Assembly (NCBI RefSeq): GCF_045679555.1
Contig: NC_092115.1
Location: 33,483,596-33,547,595 of the forward strand
Direction: 5' to 3'
Origin: Salvelinus alpinus
Lineage: Eukaryota; Chordata; Actinopteri; Salmoniformes; Salmonidae
DNA: 64,000 nt
The translations under genes and the position numbers were made by a program. A model generated the notes under the pieces. That model saw only the letters and a list, made by a program, of their open reading frames with translations, had not been told where the DNA came from and did no database searches. How positions within the stretch are numbered: the first letter of the stretch is position 1; every line of letters begins with the position of its first letter. Below are positions 52,246 through 64,000 of this stretch, piece after piece.

Positions 52246-52828
52246 TATACATTACCAGTCAAAAGTTTGGACACACCTACTCATTCTGTCACACCCTGGG
52301 TCTGTTTCACCTGTCTTTGTGATTGTCTCCACCCCCCTCCAGGTGTCGCCCATCTTCCCCATTATCCCCAGTGTATTTATACCTGTATTCTCTGTTTGTC
52401 TGTTGCCAGTTCATTTTATTTCGTAAAAGCCTTCCAACGGTTTTCCCTTGCTCCAGTCTTTCTCTAGTTCCTGTTTTCCCAGTTTTGACCATTCTGCCTG
52501 CCGTTCTGCACCTTGTCACACCTTCTGCACCTTGATTACTGACCTCAGCCTGCCCTGACCCTGAGCTTGCCTGAAGTTCTGTACCTTTCGGACTCTGATC
52601 TGGATTACTGACCTCTGCCTGCCCTTGACCTGTGGTTTGCCTGCCCCCCTGATTTTGTTATAAACTTGTGTTACTTCGAAACTGTCTGCATCTGGGTCTT
52701 CTCCTGAGCCTTGACACAGTCAAGGGTTTTTCTTTTTAAAATATTTTCTACATTGTAGAATATTAGTGAAGACATCAAAACTATAAAATAACACATATGG
52801 AATCAGGTAGTAACCAAAAAAGTGTTAT
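52246..52828 (+). mobile_element. Left end of a Tc1-like element (ACCAGTCAAA family), interrupted by a solo LTR
   Basis: CCAGTCAAAAGTTTGGACAC...CTACTCATTC at 52246-52286 continues after 52717 as GTCAAGGGTTTTTC...AACACATATGGAATCAGG...AAAAAAGTGTTA. It stops at about 52828, where the LINE resumes. Confidence 0.85.
52287..52716 (+). mobile_element. Solo LTR, copy 1
   Basis: Begins TGTCACACCC and ends CCTTGACA. Flanking pentamers CATTC (52282-52286) and CAGTC (52717-52721) look like a 5-bp target duplication with one change. A TATTTATACCTG TATA-like region is present. No internal region on either side. Related to the copy at 52883. Confidence 0.7.
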
Positions 52829-52882
52829 GGACAGTATGTGGAAAGAATATATGGTATATCTGAAGAATACATAGGATATAAT

Positions 52883-53262
52883 TGTCACGCCCTGATCTGT
52901 TTCACCTGTCCTTGTGCTTGTCTACACCCCCCTCCAGGTGTCTCCCTTCTTCGCAATTATCCTCTCTGTATTTATACCTGTGTTCTCTGTCTGTTTGTTG
53001 CCAGTTCGTCTTGTTTGTTAAAGCTAACCAGCATTTTTTCCTGTCTGCTCCTATCATTTCCCAGCTTCTCTTTCCTCGTCCTCCTGGATTTCTGATCTCT
53101 GCCGGTCCCTGACCCTTAGTCCGCCCGCTGTCCTGTACCTTTGCTTTATCCTGGATTTTCGACCCCTGCCTGCCTTGACCTGTCTTTGCCTGCCCCTGTT
53201 GCTACAATAAACATTGTTACTTCGACAATCTGCATCTGGGTCTTACCCTGATTCCTAATAAG
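52883..53262 (+). mobile_element. Solo LTR, copy 2 (right boundary approximate)
   Basis: Begins TGTCACGCCCTGATC, shares TTTCACCTGTC, CACCCCCCTCCAGGTGTC and TATTTATACCTGT with copy 1, and has AATAAACATTGTTACTTCG as a polyadenylation-type region. It interrupts the antisense LINE (GGATATAAT | ... | AGAATAGTATATG). Confidence 0.65.
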
Positions 53263-53800
53263 AATAGTATATGTACAGCAATAGTTGAATAGGATGGCCA
53301 TCACTAGAATACAGTATACATATGAAATGGGTAAAACAGTATTAAAGTGACCAGTGTTCCATGTCTATGTACATAGGGCAGCAGCCTCTAGGGTGCAGGG
53401 TTGAGTAACCGGGCGGTACCTGGCTAGTGACAGTGACTAAGTTCAGGGAGGGTACTGGGTGGAGGTCGGGTGGTGATGGCTATTTAACAGTCTGATGGAC
53501 TTGAAATAGAAGCTGTTTTTCAGTCTCTCGGTCCAAGCTTTGATGGGCTTGTACTGATCTCGCCCTCTGGATGATAGCGGGGTGAACAGGCCGTGGCTCA
53601 GGTGGCTGAGGTCCTTGATGATCTTCTTGGCCTTCCTGTGACACTGGGTGCTGTAGATGTCCTGGAGGGCAGGCAGTGTATTCCTGGTGATGCGTTGGGC
53701 TGACCATACCACCCTTTGGAGAGCCCTGTGCTTGGGGATCATAGCTTTCATCTGGTCAGTCTATGTCATGGAAAGAGCATAATGTTTTGTACATTCAGTG

Positions 53801-54590
53801 TATGTTGTTTTCTAGAGTGTATAAAAATGACACAAATTCCTTCAGCATATGTACTTTGGATGTTGCCCACATTGATCGTGTCCCTTCTCACAAATATCTG
53901 TGCATCGGGATAGAAGACCATGTCTTTTAAAACTATACTGTTAGCTATACTGAAGAAGCACAAAAAGGGGCTTCTTGTATGGAAAATCCTGCTTCCTGCC
54001 TCTCGCTTAATGCTAGGAAGTCGATCATTCAATCGACGTACCTACCGGTCCTACACTATGGCGCCACTTCTTTAAAGCCATTAGATGCAGTTTACGATAG
54101 CGCACTTCGTTTTATTATGGGCTACATGTTCAGTAAACATCACTGCATTCTTTACCAGCCTGGCACTCTTTGATGTCAAGTAGGTTGATTCATTGCTCTT
54201 TTTTCATTTATAACACTCTCTTACAAAAACTCCCGCTATACCTAACATAAATAATAACTTTTAGACGTACGAGTTACCATACCCGGTCATGGCTAACTCT
54301 TGAAATCCCTTCAGTCTCCCTAGAGTTAGGTAAATCAGCTTTTAGTTTCTTTGCACCAAATGTATGGAACAAACTTGCTACAGAGTTCCCTACAATGTGC
54401 TGGTGCCTCTCGGGCAGTTAAACATTTTGATTGGGGACCTCTATGCTGAGAAATGTGATTGTTTTTCTTGAGTGTGTAATTTTATATATTTGTATTGTAT
54501 TTGGTAAATTGTGTGTATGCAGGACTGCCTTGCGAAAGAGACCTTGGGACTCCTTGTCAAAATAAAGGTAAAATAAAATATACAAATTGA
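53801..54590 (+). mobile_element. Second half of the split LINE, with its 3' end
   Basis: Directly after the TA, TGTTGTTTTCTAGAG continues the RT frame left at 48779. The frame 53979-54173 reads LKPLDAVYDSALRFIMGYMF, typical of the C-terminal part of the fish LINE ORF. The 3' end carries CCTTGCGAAAGAGACCTTGG and ends AATAAAGGTAAAATAAAA near 54590. Confidence 0.85.
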
Positions 54591-54849
54591 AACATATCCA
54601 TCCTCCCCAAAATTACAAGATAAAAGCACTAACTGGCATAGTTAGTGTAAGGTTTGTTAAAATGAGTCTTTAAGCCCAGTATATTTTTGCTTGGGCCTTA
54701 ATGGCCATGAACACCCTGTAGCCACATGGCTTCTACATTAAAGAACATTAGGCTGAACGAGTGGCCTGGACACCGCTGGTTCACTCAACCCCACGGGTAG
54801 TAGTGTTATGATGGTGGAGGGGCGGCACACAATTAAGTCCCTCAAAGTC

Positions 54850-55260
54850 TCAGTATTACTCACTGGAACAGCTAATCAAATGGCTACCCGGACTATTTAC
54901 ATTGACACCCCCCCATTTTTACACTGCTGCTACTCTCTGTTTATTATCTATGCATAGTCACTTTACCTCTACCTACATGTACATATTACCTCAATTACTT
55001 CGACTAACCTGTGCCCCTGCACATTGACTCTGTACCGGTGCCCCCTGTATATGGCCTTGCTACTGTTATTTTATTGAATATTTTTATTCTTTATTTTTAT
55101 TTTTTTACTTCCGTTTATTTTAGTAAATACTTTCTTACCACTTATTTTTCTTAAAACTGCATTGTTGTTATGGGCTTGTAAGTAAGCATTTCACTGTAAG
55201 GTCTACACCTGTTGTATTCGGCGCATGTGACAAATAGTTTGATTTGATTTTTGATTTGAT
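54850..55260 (+). mobile_element. LINE 3' tail fragment
   Basis: Contains GGCTACCCGGACTATTTACA, TTGACTCTGTACCGGTGCCC and GCATTTCACTGTAAGGTCTA, and ends with TTTGATTTGATT repeats. It is a 5'-truncated LINE copy. The last ~90 bp match, in reverse, the fragment inserted at 7485-7610. Confidence 0.8.
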
Positions 55261-56128
55261 CTGAAACACACATTTCCTTTTTGAAGGATAGAACTCAATT
55301 TTCCTAGGCTTGAATACACTGTGCCCATCATCCACACGTAGGGATACTTACTGTGCCTTGAGGTTTTTGATACTGAAGATGTCTTTATATGAGTGGTGCC
55401 TTTGTGGAGTGAAAATCTCAAGATCCTAAACATCTACCACAGTAAATTTGAAATGATCATTGAATTGTTTTGGCAGCATTAACCCACAGCCTGGGGTGTT
55501 TATGATACACTCTCTTTAGTTTGTTTGTTAATCTGTTTATCATATGTCTGTACATAGCCTATAGTGGATTATTGTGCTGTCTACAATAGCTTCCTGCTTG
55601 TGTGTTCTTAGAGAGAGAAAGACATTTCTGCTAATCTGAATTGCAGTAGTACCCGTGGAAGAACTTCTGATTATATTTTGGAGTGCCTTCTTCTCTTTTC
55701 CATCAGAAAACATCGACTCACATTCGCCTCTTATCTACATCTTAAAAACTATTCTGGTATTCTGGACTTTGCAAACACACATTACTAGAGAGAGACTGGG
55801 AATATTGTTTTCTGCTGCTGGAGTACATCCTTTTAAATGATACCCATAATGAGTTTATAATATGCATCTGGGCTACCTCCTCTCTACTTTGATGTCTTCC
55901 AAATGGCCCGGGTGTCATCAGCAAAACATGTAGGCACTTTCCCGCCTCATTGACTCCCAAATGTATTTTAAATATCATTCCTGGTAACGCAATTATTTAA
56001 AACGCTGAACTAAACACTTACTAATGGGGAAAAAGACAGTGACTTCGATAAATTCATTTCTCAAATGGTGTGCTTTCTTTTCTTTTTTCTCCCTTTTTTT
56101 ACTGAAGCGGGGATGACAGAAACACATA
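55261..56128. other. Unique intergenic DNA
   Basis: I recognise no gene or repeat. Short open frames at 55655-55840 and 55742-55978 show no family features. Confidence 0.35.
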
Positions 56129-57733
<1,605 letters not shown>

Positions 57734-58222
57734 TATCTGTGGACATTCTAAAACATATTTGACTTCCTCATTCTCCATTTACCAGCAGCTGTCTGTCTGT
57801 ATGGGGTTTCTGCATTGTGGTCAACTTCCTCAAACGACAGTTAGCAACTGGACATTGAAAACAGCTAATGAGCTAATGAGTCTGTAGCTCTTCATTTATT
57901 CTTCATTAATGCAATTAAGGAATTAGTTCCCTCTGACTACCAGGATCTTAATGCAGTTTTGAGTACTACTAACTATGGAATCATGCATTTATAAAGTGGA
58001 TGGAATTAAATTAGCTATAGCCCTCCCTTCAGGCACTAAGCTACATTCATAATGGCAAGTACGCAGTACAGTAGTTACAACAAAAAAAGTACTTCAGAAT
58101 CAGAATGCAGCACTATGTTTAGGGGCCAGTGGTTTGCGGGCAGAGACTACCTTCATTGTGAAACTGTAGCTTATGATGGTGCAGTCAGATCACTCATCTA
58201 AAGACCTATTTAGTCATAAGGG

Positions 58223-58236
58223 GTCACCATGGAAAC
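58223..58236. promoter_or_regulatory. RFX/X-box-like site
   Basis: GTCACCATGGAAAC has the two half-sites and central AT of an RFX binding site. No gene start is adjacent, so an enhancer or chance match are both possible. Confidence 0.3.
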
Positions 58237-59818
58237 AGGGCGGGAGACGAGGGGCTAATGGGGCCCTTTAACAAGCTGACACTTCCCCTGTGCACTTTTA
58301 CTTCCTCATAGAATTCCTGATGTGTCATTCGAGCCTTGGCCTATAAGGCATTTGGAGCGCTATATGACACACTCAGTATGCCTCTGTCTAAGCTCTTCTT
58401 TGAGAGGCTATTATGGGCCACAAATGCCTGTCAAGGTCCTCAAAGAAGAGCCTACACCAAGACATGACAGATGCCAGTCCAACCAACCTCAGTCTCCATC
58501 GCATCACTTTGTTGCTAGAAATATTAGGGAAAACAAAAATGCATTTATAGACCCTTTGAACTGTTGGTTGATGGAAGCTCTGTACAAGTCTGTGAAGGCA
58601 TGCTTACTTTCTCCCCCCTATAAACCCCTAAGCCCTAAACTCATGGCCTAGCCTAGGCCCTATAATGTATTGTGTCTGTCGTTACGGATTCCAATTGTCT
58701 TCCCTATAACGTACTGATCGCCATGCAAATATCCCCTTGCTTCATTATGACAATTGAGAGGTTCATATTTCAACCTAATAGTTCTTCTATAACTTTAACC
58801 ATCTATCTCAACCTCATTTCATTGCGAGTGCTGTTAATACGCGCTTCCCCGCCAAGTGGAACATTTTCTAATGATGCAGCTCTCTCTCGTACCCAAAACA
58901 AGGCAGGCGAGCCCGGTGCTTCTGCATCAGTCACTAATGTATCCATCCATAATGTGTTTATAACACTCTCCCTAAAGGAGACAGCAATGACTACAAAGAG
59001 CGAGGAGAGTGAGGAGGCAAAGAGCCGGGCTGGAGTGGGGATCTTATGGGGTTGGTGGGGGGGAGCATGATATACACAGGCAGTCGCACAAATGATGGTC
59101 ATGATGATAATAATTTACAAAAACACTACTGCCAAGCTATTAATGATGGCATCAGATCACACCCGTGGTAATATGTCCATAGATGTGATGTCATTAGCAA
59201 CATATCAAGAAGACACATTGGAAATGGATGCCATGAGTGTGATAGGGGGAGGAGAGACTGTCTGGTATACAAGCACATTAACTCTGAATGCTGATTGACT
59301 TTCTGGGCTGTTGATAAGGGTAATAGCTACAAGTCTGGGGGTAATAGGTATATGTATGGGGTGATGTAAACATTATCCTAATTGTAAAGACCTCCATCAT
59401 TTCATTTTCTCCTCATTAGACTTCATTAGTGTTATTACGTAGTAATCAAAGACTATTCAGTGAATTCTTATGATTATAGGCTAGACGTGTATTATTCAAT
59501 TAGAAAATGTAAGCATGAGGCTGTATCACTTGCATTCTCTTTGGCTTGTCTTCCGCTTTGAATGTCAGCAGCTCAACAAAATATATTTAGCTGGTTTATA
59601 ACATGACATACCTAACCTATTGATGCATTCTTTTCCTCCAAGGTTCTCAGCTTGATATGTGGAGGAGAGAGGCATGGATTTATTATATTTGTTTAAGATA
59701 TTGCTTTGACATATGACTAATTGTATAGAAAGCAAGTAAATGAAATTTGATCCAAATCAATTACTGCATTCTAAAATATATCAGGTTAATGGTTTATATT
59801 CTACAGGGCCTTTTCTTA

Positions 59819-59938
59819 GGCTGTGTTTACACAGGCAGCCCAATTCTGATTGGGCTCTGAAAATGATCTGATGTGATTGGTCCAGAGACCAATTAGTGGA
59901 AAAAATATCAGAATTGGGCTGCCTGTTTAAACGCAGCC
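59819..59938. mobile_element. Palindromic MITE
   Basis: GGCTGTGTTTACACAGGCAG and CTGCCTGTTTAAACGCAGCC are inverted ends around CCAATTCTGAT/ATCAGAATTGG. Same family as 40481-40652. Confidence 0.9.
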
Positions 59939-60607
59939 ATAGATTGCCCTCTATATTGGGGAAGGAGTGGGATAGCACACGTTGTTATCCTCACAGTACT
60001 GGTTCTCTAGATTATCTCATTTATCTTCTACAAAATCTTCAGCTCACACTGTAGAGCTCGCCAGTCCTAGAAAACAGAAATGAGTTGCCTCTGGTTCGAT
60101 CAGCCATCTCTATGGGGAAAATTAATGGGGGAAAAATGTGGGTTTTGGGATGAATGCAGAAAATAAGTTCTGAGGTTAACAAAGGCTTAGGAGATCTTAT
60201 ACATTCTGTTCTATCAAATCAGTCAGTTAACATGACCTTTATGAATGATGAAGCTTTTTATATGCTTTGTGATTTTTTTATTACATAAAATGCTTCAAAA
60301 CTAGCTGATGAAAATTCTCATAGAAAATGTATAAAATCTCCTAAACCTGTGTTTACCACAGACCTTATTTTCGTCATTTATCCAAAAACACTACAAAAAC
60401 TCCATACATTTCACCATGGGATTCAGCCAACAAATCACGACGGAGTAAGTGCCTAAGAAAAGACACCATTACTATCGCTCCCTATACTAAATCATTCATA
60501 TGGTTGTGACATAATTGTGACATAAACCACAATTTATATAACATAAAAAAATCGATTGAGGGAAACCTTTTCAAGCAACCATCTACTACTTATACCTTTT
60601 TTTTACA

Positions 60608-61180
60608 TTAAAAGATTGACATAGCCCATGAATCAGATAGGTGCAGTGATGTAAATTGAGCTACATGACCAAAAGTATGTTGAACAAAATGTTGCCACAG
60701 AGTTGGAAGCACAGAATTGTCTAGAATGTCATTGTATGCTGTAGCGGTAACATTTCCCTTCGCTGGGACTAAGGGGCCTAGCCTGAACCATGAAAAACAG
60801 CCCCAGACCATTATTCCTGCTCCAATAAACTTTACAGTTGGCACTATGCATTCGGGCAGGTAGCGTTCTCCTGGTATCCGCCAAACCCAGATTCGTCCAT
60901 CTGACTGGCAGACGGAGAAGCGTGATTCATCACTCCAGAGAATGCGTTTCCACTGCTCCAGAGTCCAATGGCGGCGAGCTTTACACCACTCCAGCCAACA
61001 CTTGGCATTGCGCATGGTGATCTTAGGCTTGTGTGCGGCTGCTCGGCCATGGAAACCCATTTCATGAAGATTCCGAAAAACAGTTATTGTGCTGAAGTTG
61101 CTTCCAGAGGCAGTTTGGAACTCGGTAGTGAGCGTTGCAACTGAGGACAGACGCTTTGTACGCGCTACGCACTTCAGCAC
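60608..61180 (-). pseudogene. Partial Tc1-like transposase, C-terminus lost
   Basis: A 190-codon open frame starting at an internal Met. It carries [15 protein letters not shown] (second helix-turn-helix region), [20 protein letters not shown] with the first catalytic Asp, and [12 protein letters not shown]. After [18 protein letters not shown] it runs through the deletion joint into the terminal repeat, so the second Asp and third acidic residue are absent. The first helix-turn-helix lies upstream in another frame. Confidence 0.85.
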
Positions 61181-61482
61181 TCGTTGGTCCCGTTCTGTGA
61201 GCTTGTGTGGCCTACCACTTCACGGCTCCTAGATGTTTCCACTTCACAATAACAGCACTTACATTTGACAGGGGCCTAAATTTGACAAACGGACTTGTTG
61301 GAAAGGTGGCATCCACGTTGAAAGTCACTGAGCTCTTCAGTAAGGCCATTCTACTGTAATATTTGTCTCCGGAGATTGCATGGCTGTGTGCTCAATTTTA
61401 TACACCTGAGAGCAACGGGTGTGGCTGAAATAGCCAAATCCACTAATTTGAAGGCGTGTCCACATACTTTTGATATATAGTG
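60659..61482 (-). mobile_element. Tc1-like transposon (CACTACATGACCAAAAG family), 3' part deleted
   Basis: The left end CTACATGACCAAAAGTATG is followed almost at once by mid-transposase sequence (about 350 bp missing), and the right end is GTGTCCACATACTTTTGATA. The transposase runs on the - strand. Confidence 0.88.
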
Positions 61483-61639
61483 TCCCTGCATGGGGTCTGG
61501 GTATAGGCTGCCAATGTTATGATGAGGGTATTTGATGTACATGCTCTGACTAATAGGCTAAATAATGTTCATAACAAAACATGACTAAAGCAATGGTCCC
61601 ACCTAGTGGTGAAAAATGAAAATTGCAGAAGTTTTGAAT

Positions 61640-62010
61640 CAAATCATAAGGACATACATTTTTTATTTTATTTTATTTATTTCACCTTTATTTAACCAGG
61701 TAGGCTAGTTGAGAAAAAGTTCTCATTTACAACTGCAACCTGGCAAAGATAAAGCAAAGCAGTTTGACACATACAACAACACAGAGTTACACATGGAATA
61801 AACAAACATACAGTCAATAATACAGTAGAAAAAGTCTATATACAGTGTGTGCAAATGAGGTAAGATAAGGGAGCTAAGGCAATAAACAGGCCATGGTGGC
61901 GAAGTAATTACAATATACCAATTAAACACTGGAGTGATAGATGTGCAGAAGATGAATGTGCAAGTAGAGATACTGGGGTGTAAAGGAGCAAGATAAATAA
62001 ATAAATTAAT
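61640..62010 (-). repeat. Salmonid interspersed repeat (probably LINE tail, antisense)
   Basis: TTTCACCTTTATTTAACCAG, GTTCTCATTTACAACTGCAA and AAGCAAAGCAGTTTGACACA are motifs of a high-copy salmonid repeat. In reverse it ends with AAATAAAGGTGAAATAAAT, a LINE/SINE-type tail. Confidence 0.65.
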
Positions 62011-62337
62011 GAGACAACATACATTTAGTGCATTTGTTTACCAAAAAGAAATGAGTCAACCTTAATATTAGTCAGTGGTGCATCCCTGGTTGCAAACCTG
62101 CATGTTGCATAGCCTAAATTGTGTTTTTGTGGCGCTTGATGCACTTTAGTTTCTTTTATACTTAAACTGGTGCATTTGGTGACAGCTTTGGTGCCCTCGA
62201 CACGGCGTGCTTGGCCAACTCTAGGAAGAGTCGGACTGTGGTCTGTACCTCTCAGCAGGTGATGGTTGAGCGCTTGTTGTACTGAGTCAGACAAGATGCT
62301 TCAGTTGAAATGTGCTAAAACAAGTCCTTGACAACAG

Positions 62338-62876
62338 CCTGGTATCATACACTAGACGTAACATAGTAAATGTAAACCTGCAACACTCAAATTAGTATGA
62401 TACTACTGTATGTTACGTTTGGTATGGTTACAACGCCATCATCTAGCAACTCAAAGGTTGCCAAAGGAATCCCATCATGGACAACTTTAGCAACTTTTCA
62501 GCTACTTACTACTTTTTAGTTATTTCACAACTACTTAGCATATTAGCTAACACTTCCCCTAACCTTTGAACCTAATTCCTAACCTTAACCCTAACCCCTA
62601 GCCTAGCTAACGTTGGGCAGCTAGCTAACATTAGCCACCTAGCTAATATTAACCACAATAAATTGGAATTCGTAAGATAATCATTTTGATAATTGATAAC
62701 ATATTGTACGTTTCGCAAATTCGTAACATGCACGAATCGTAATTTGTAACATATGATACGAAATGGATGATGAACATCCACAAATTAATACATACCATAC
62801 GAAATGTAACATTACATACTACTATAAATTATTCCCGGATTTACATACAGAATAAACGTAATGCTCTTAGACCAGG
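62338..62876. mobile_element. MITE-like element with worn inverted ends (539 bp)
   Basis: CCTGGTATCATACACTAGAC at the left pairs loosely with GTAATGCTCTTAGACCAGG at the right; internally TAGTATGATACTACTGTATG faces AATGTAACATTACATACTAC. It holds a short telomere-like CCTTAACCCTAACCCC at about 62581-62600. No coding capacity. Confidence 0.5.
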
Positions 62877-63119
62877 TTGCAGCCAAAGGAATTCGTGATG
62901 CTCATTGCCCTACTGGAGATGCCCGTGTCGGGATGGACCTAGAGCCAAAGAAAGAGCACATCATCAAGTTGAAGAAAATAACACACAGCAAGTAGTTAGT
63001 TCCAAGTTAGTTAGAATATATTTAATAAATCTTGCCTATTAGGCACATTATGATAGATAGGTTAAAAGTATCTTTACTATAACCTCGTCTCTCAAGCAAA
63101 ACTTTATTGATATAAACCA

Positions 63120-64000
63120 CGTTTGTGACAGAGTGTGTTTTACATGGCCAGAAACACACCCTTGAGTTTGAAATAGTTGAGGCTAGTCAACAGCCATTAC
63201 TGTCAGGTTCTATATGCGATCGCCTTGGGCTTATTAACTTCACCATCCCAGCTGATCTTAACATTATAGACAAAGTCCAGGCTGTGCCCCTGAGCAAGGA
63301 GACACTCCTAAGCAAGTACCATGATGTCTTCAACGCACCGGTCGAGTCAGTTCCCGGTGCAGTGCACTTTGAGTTGGACGCAGCAATCCAGCCTGTCCAG
63401 TGTGTCACCCCGCAATGTACCAGTGGCCATGAAAGCAGCTACGAAGGCTCAGCTTGACAAATATGAAGCAGATGGCCACATCATATCCATCACCGAGCCT
63501 ACAGACTGGATAAGTAATATGGTTATCGTCAAGAAACCAGACAAGCTACGGATATGCATTGATCCTAAACACATCAACCGGGCTCTGCGGCGTTCACATT
63601 ACATTATGCCCACGTTGGAGGATGTTCTTTACAAGGCCAGAGTCTTCAAGCTCGTGGATGCCAGAGATGCCTTCCTGCAGTGCAAGCTCGACGAGCCCAG
63701 CAGCTACATGACCACCTTTTGGACACCCTGGGGCAGGAAGAGGTGGTTGAAGCTTCCGTTTGGTGTCTCCGTGGCTCCAGAGGTGTATCAGCGGAAACAG
63801 CACGAGCTGTTGATGGGACTCAGTGGCGTGGAACCCATAGCAGATGACATCCTCGTAGTGGGCTGTGGGGACAGTGATGAGGAGGCAGAATGTGACCATG
63901 ACACCAAGCTGCTGGCCCTGATGGTCAGATGCAGACAGGTCAAGCTAAGGCTAAGCATAAAAAAGCTTCAGTTTAAAGTGCCAGAGGTCCGCTTTCATGG
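63120..64000 (+). mobile_element. Ty3/Gypsy-like retrotransposon pol fragment, cut by the window end
   Basis: The first frame (63125-63457) resembles the protease end and protease-RT linker (EASQQPLLSGSICDRLGL; SKYHDVFNAP). Near 63410 the frame shifts, and the downstream frame continues as reverse transcriptase: ITEPTDWISNMVIVKKPDKL, LRICIDPKHINRALRRSHY, FKLVDARDAFLQCKL (first catalytic Asp), LPFGVSVAPEVYQR and IADDILVVG (catalytic DD, about 63838-63864). No LTR, gag, RNase H or integrase is in view. The frameshift makes this copy a relic unless it is a programmed site, which I cannot tell. Confidence 0.85.

Larger units (their letters stand above)
49085..53734 (-). mobile_element. Antisense LINE, split by further insertions
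   Basis: The 3' tail is at 49085-49255 (CACATTTTATTGGTCGCATA, CTAGCTCCAACAGTGCAGTA) and the rest at about 52830-53734. The - strand frame 53751-53443 encodes a LINE ORF2 C-terminus (LPALQDIYSTQCHRKAKKII; TERLKNSFYFKSIRLLNSHH). Between the two pieces lie a Tc1 element, a SINE, SB copy 3 and another Tc1 fragment; an LTR interrupts the right piece. The element is 5'-truncated at about 53734 inside the CACTGAGTG Tc1. Confidence 0.8.
57736..60658. other. Mostly unique DNA with possible regulatory elements
   Basis: No coding exon is recognisable. An RFX/X-box-like palindrome lies at 58223-58236. Unique sequence around 58200-58540 and 58800-59060 is less AT-rich than its surroundings and could hold conserved elements. 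A palindromic MITE lies at 59819-59938. Short open frames (58322-58651, 58672-59070) lack family features. Confidence 0.4.

Noticed and set aside
58322-59070. Two frames of 109 and 132 codons as possible genes
   Set aside because: No recognisable domain, no codon or splice support; regulatory or neutral DNA is more likely.

Overview
The window is vertebrate nuclear DNA, almost certainly from a salmonid fish (trout, salmon or char). Three intron-containing genes are present. The rest is dominated by repeats typical of salmonids: several Tc1-like DNA transposons (three of the Sleeping Beauty type), tRNA-derived SINEs, fish LINE fragments, palindromic MITEs and LTR retroelements. It has no operons, ribosome binding sites, phage genes or CRISPR arrays.

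Gene layout. The last two coding exons of agap3 (+ strand, 10086-10890) encode its C-terminal ankyrin repeats; the rest of that gene must lie left of the window or in exons I could not find. A complete two-exon homeobox gene, gbx1, lies on the - strand (34838-36334). A complete asb10 gene (ankyrin repeats plus SOCS box) lies on the - strand (40031-46765), with six shared exons and two alternative first exons. The order and orientation agap3(+) - gbx1(-) - asb10(-) is the same as I recall for human 7q36.1, which supports all three calls. The three proteins do unrelated jobs: Arf GTPase activation, transcription, and ubiquitin-ligase substrate adaptation. They are linked by conserved synteny, not by a pathway.

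Repeat layout. 1-3824: an LTR element with a 27-bp minisatellite and a Sleeping Beauty-type copy, both inserted in an older Tc1 relic. 3825-10085: mostly unique DNA, probably agap3 intron, with one more Tc1 element. 10891-15600: probable long agap3 3' UTR carrying a pogo/Tigger element and a hAT-like element. 17000-32300: dense Tc1, MITE, LINE and SINE relics. 32300-47480: the gbx1-asb10 block, relatively poor in transposons but with a 265-bp CT/CA microsatellite beside the gbx1 start and a 1.8-kb telomere-like minisatellite filling one asb10 intron. 47480-54600: a stack of transposons inserted in one another to at least five levels. 54850-63000: LINE tails, two more Tc1 elements and MITEs, with a mostly unique stretch at 57736-60658. 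63120-64000: protease/reverse transcriptase part of a Ty3/Gypsy-like element, cut by the window end.

I found no undescribed biological system that I can defend. The observations most worth a second look are the paired asb10 first exons that both fit one acceptor, the telomere-like minisatellite in asb10, the nested transposon stack whose insertion order can be read base by base, the Sleeping Beauty-type copies sharing one frameshift, and several unique homeobox-site-rich blocks around gbx1.
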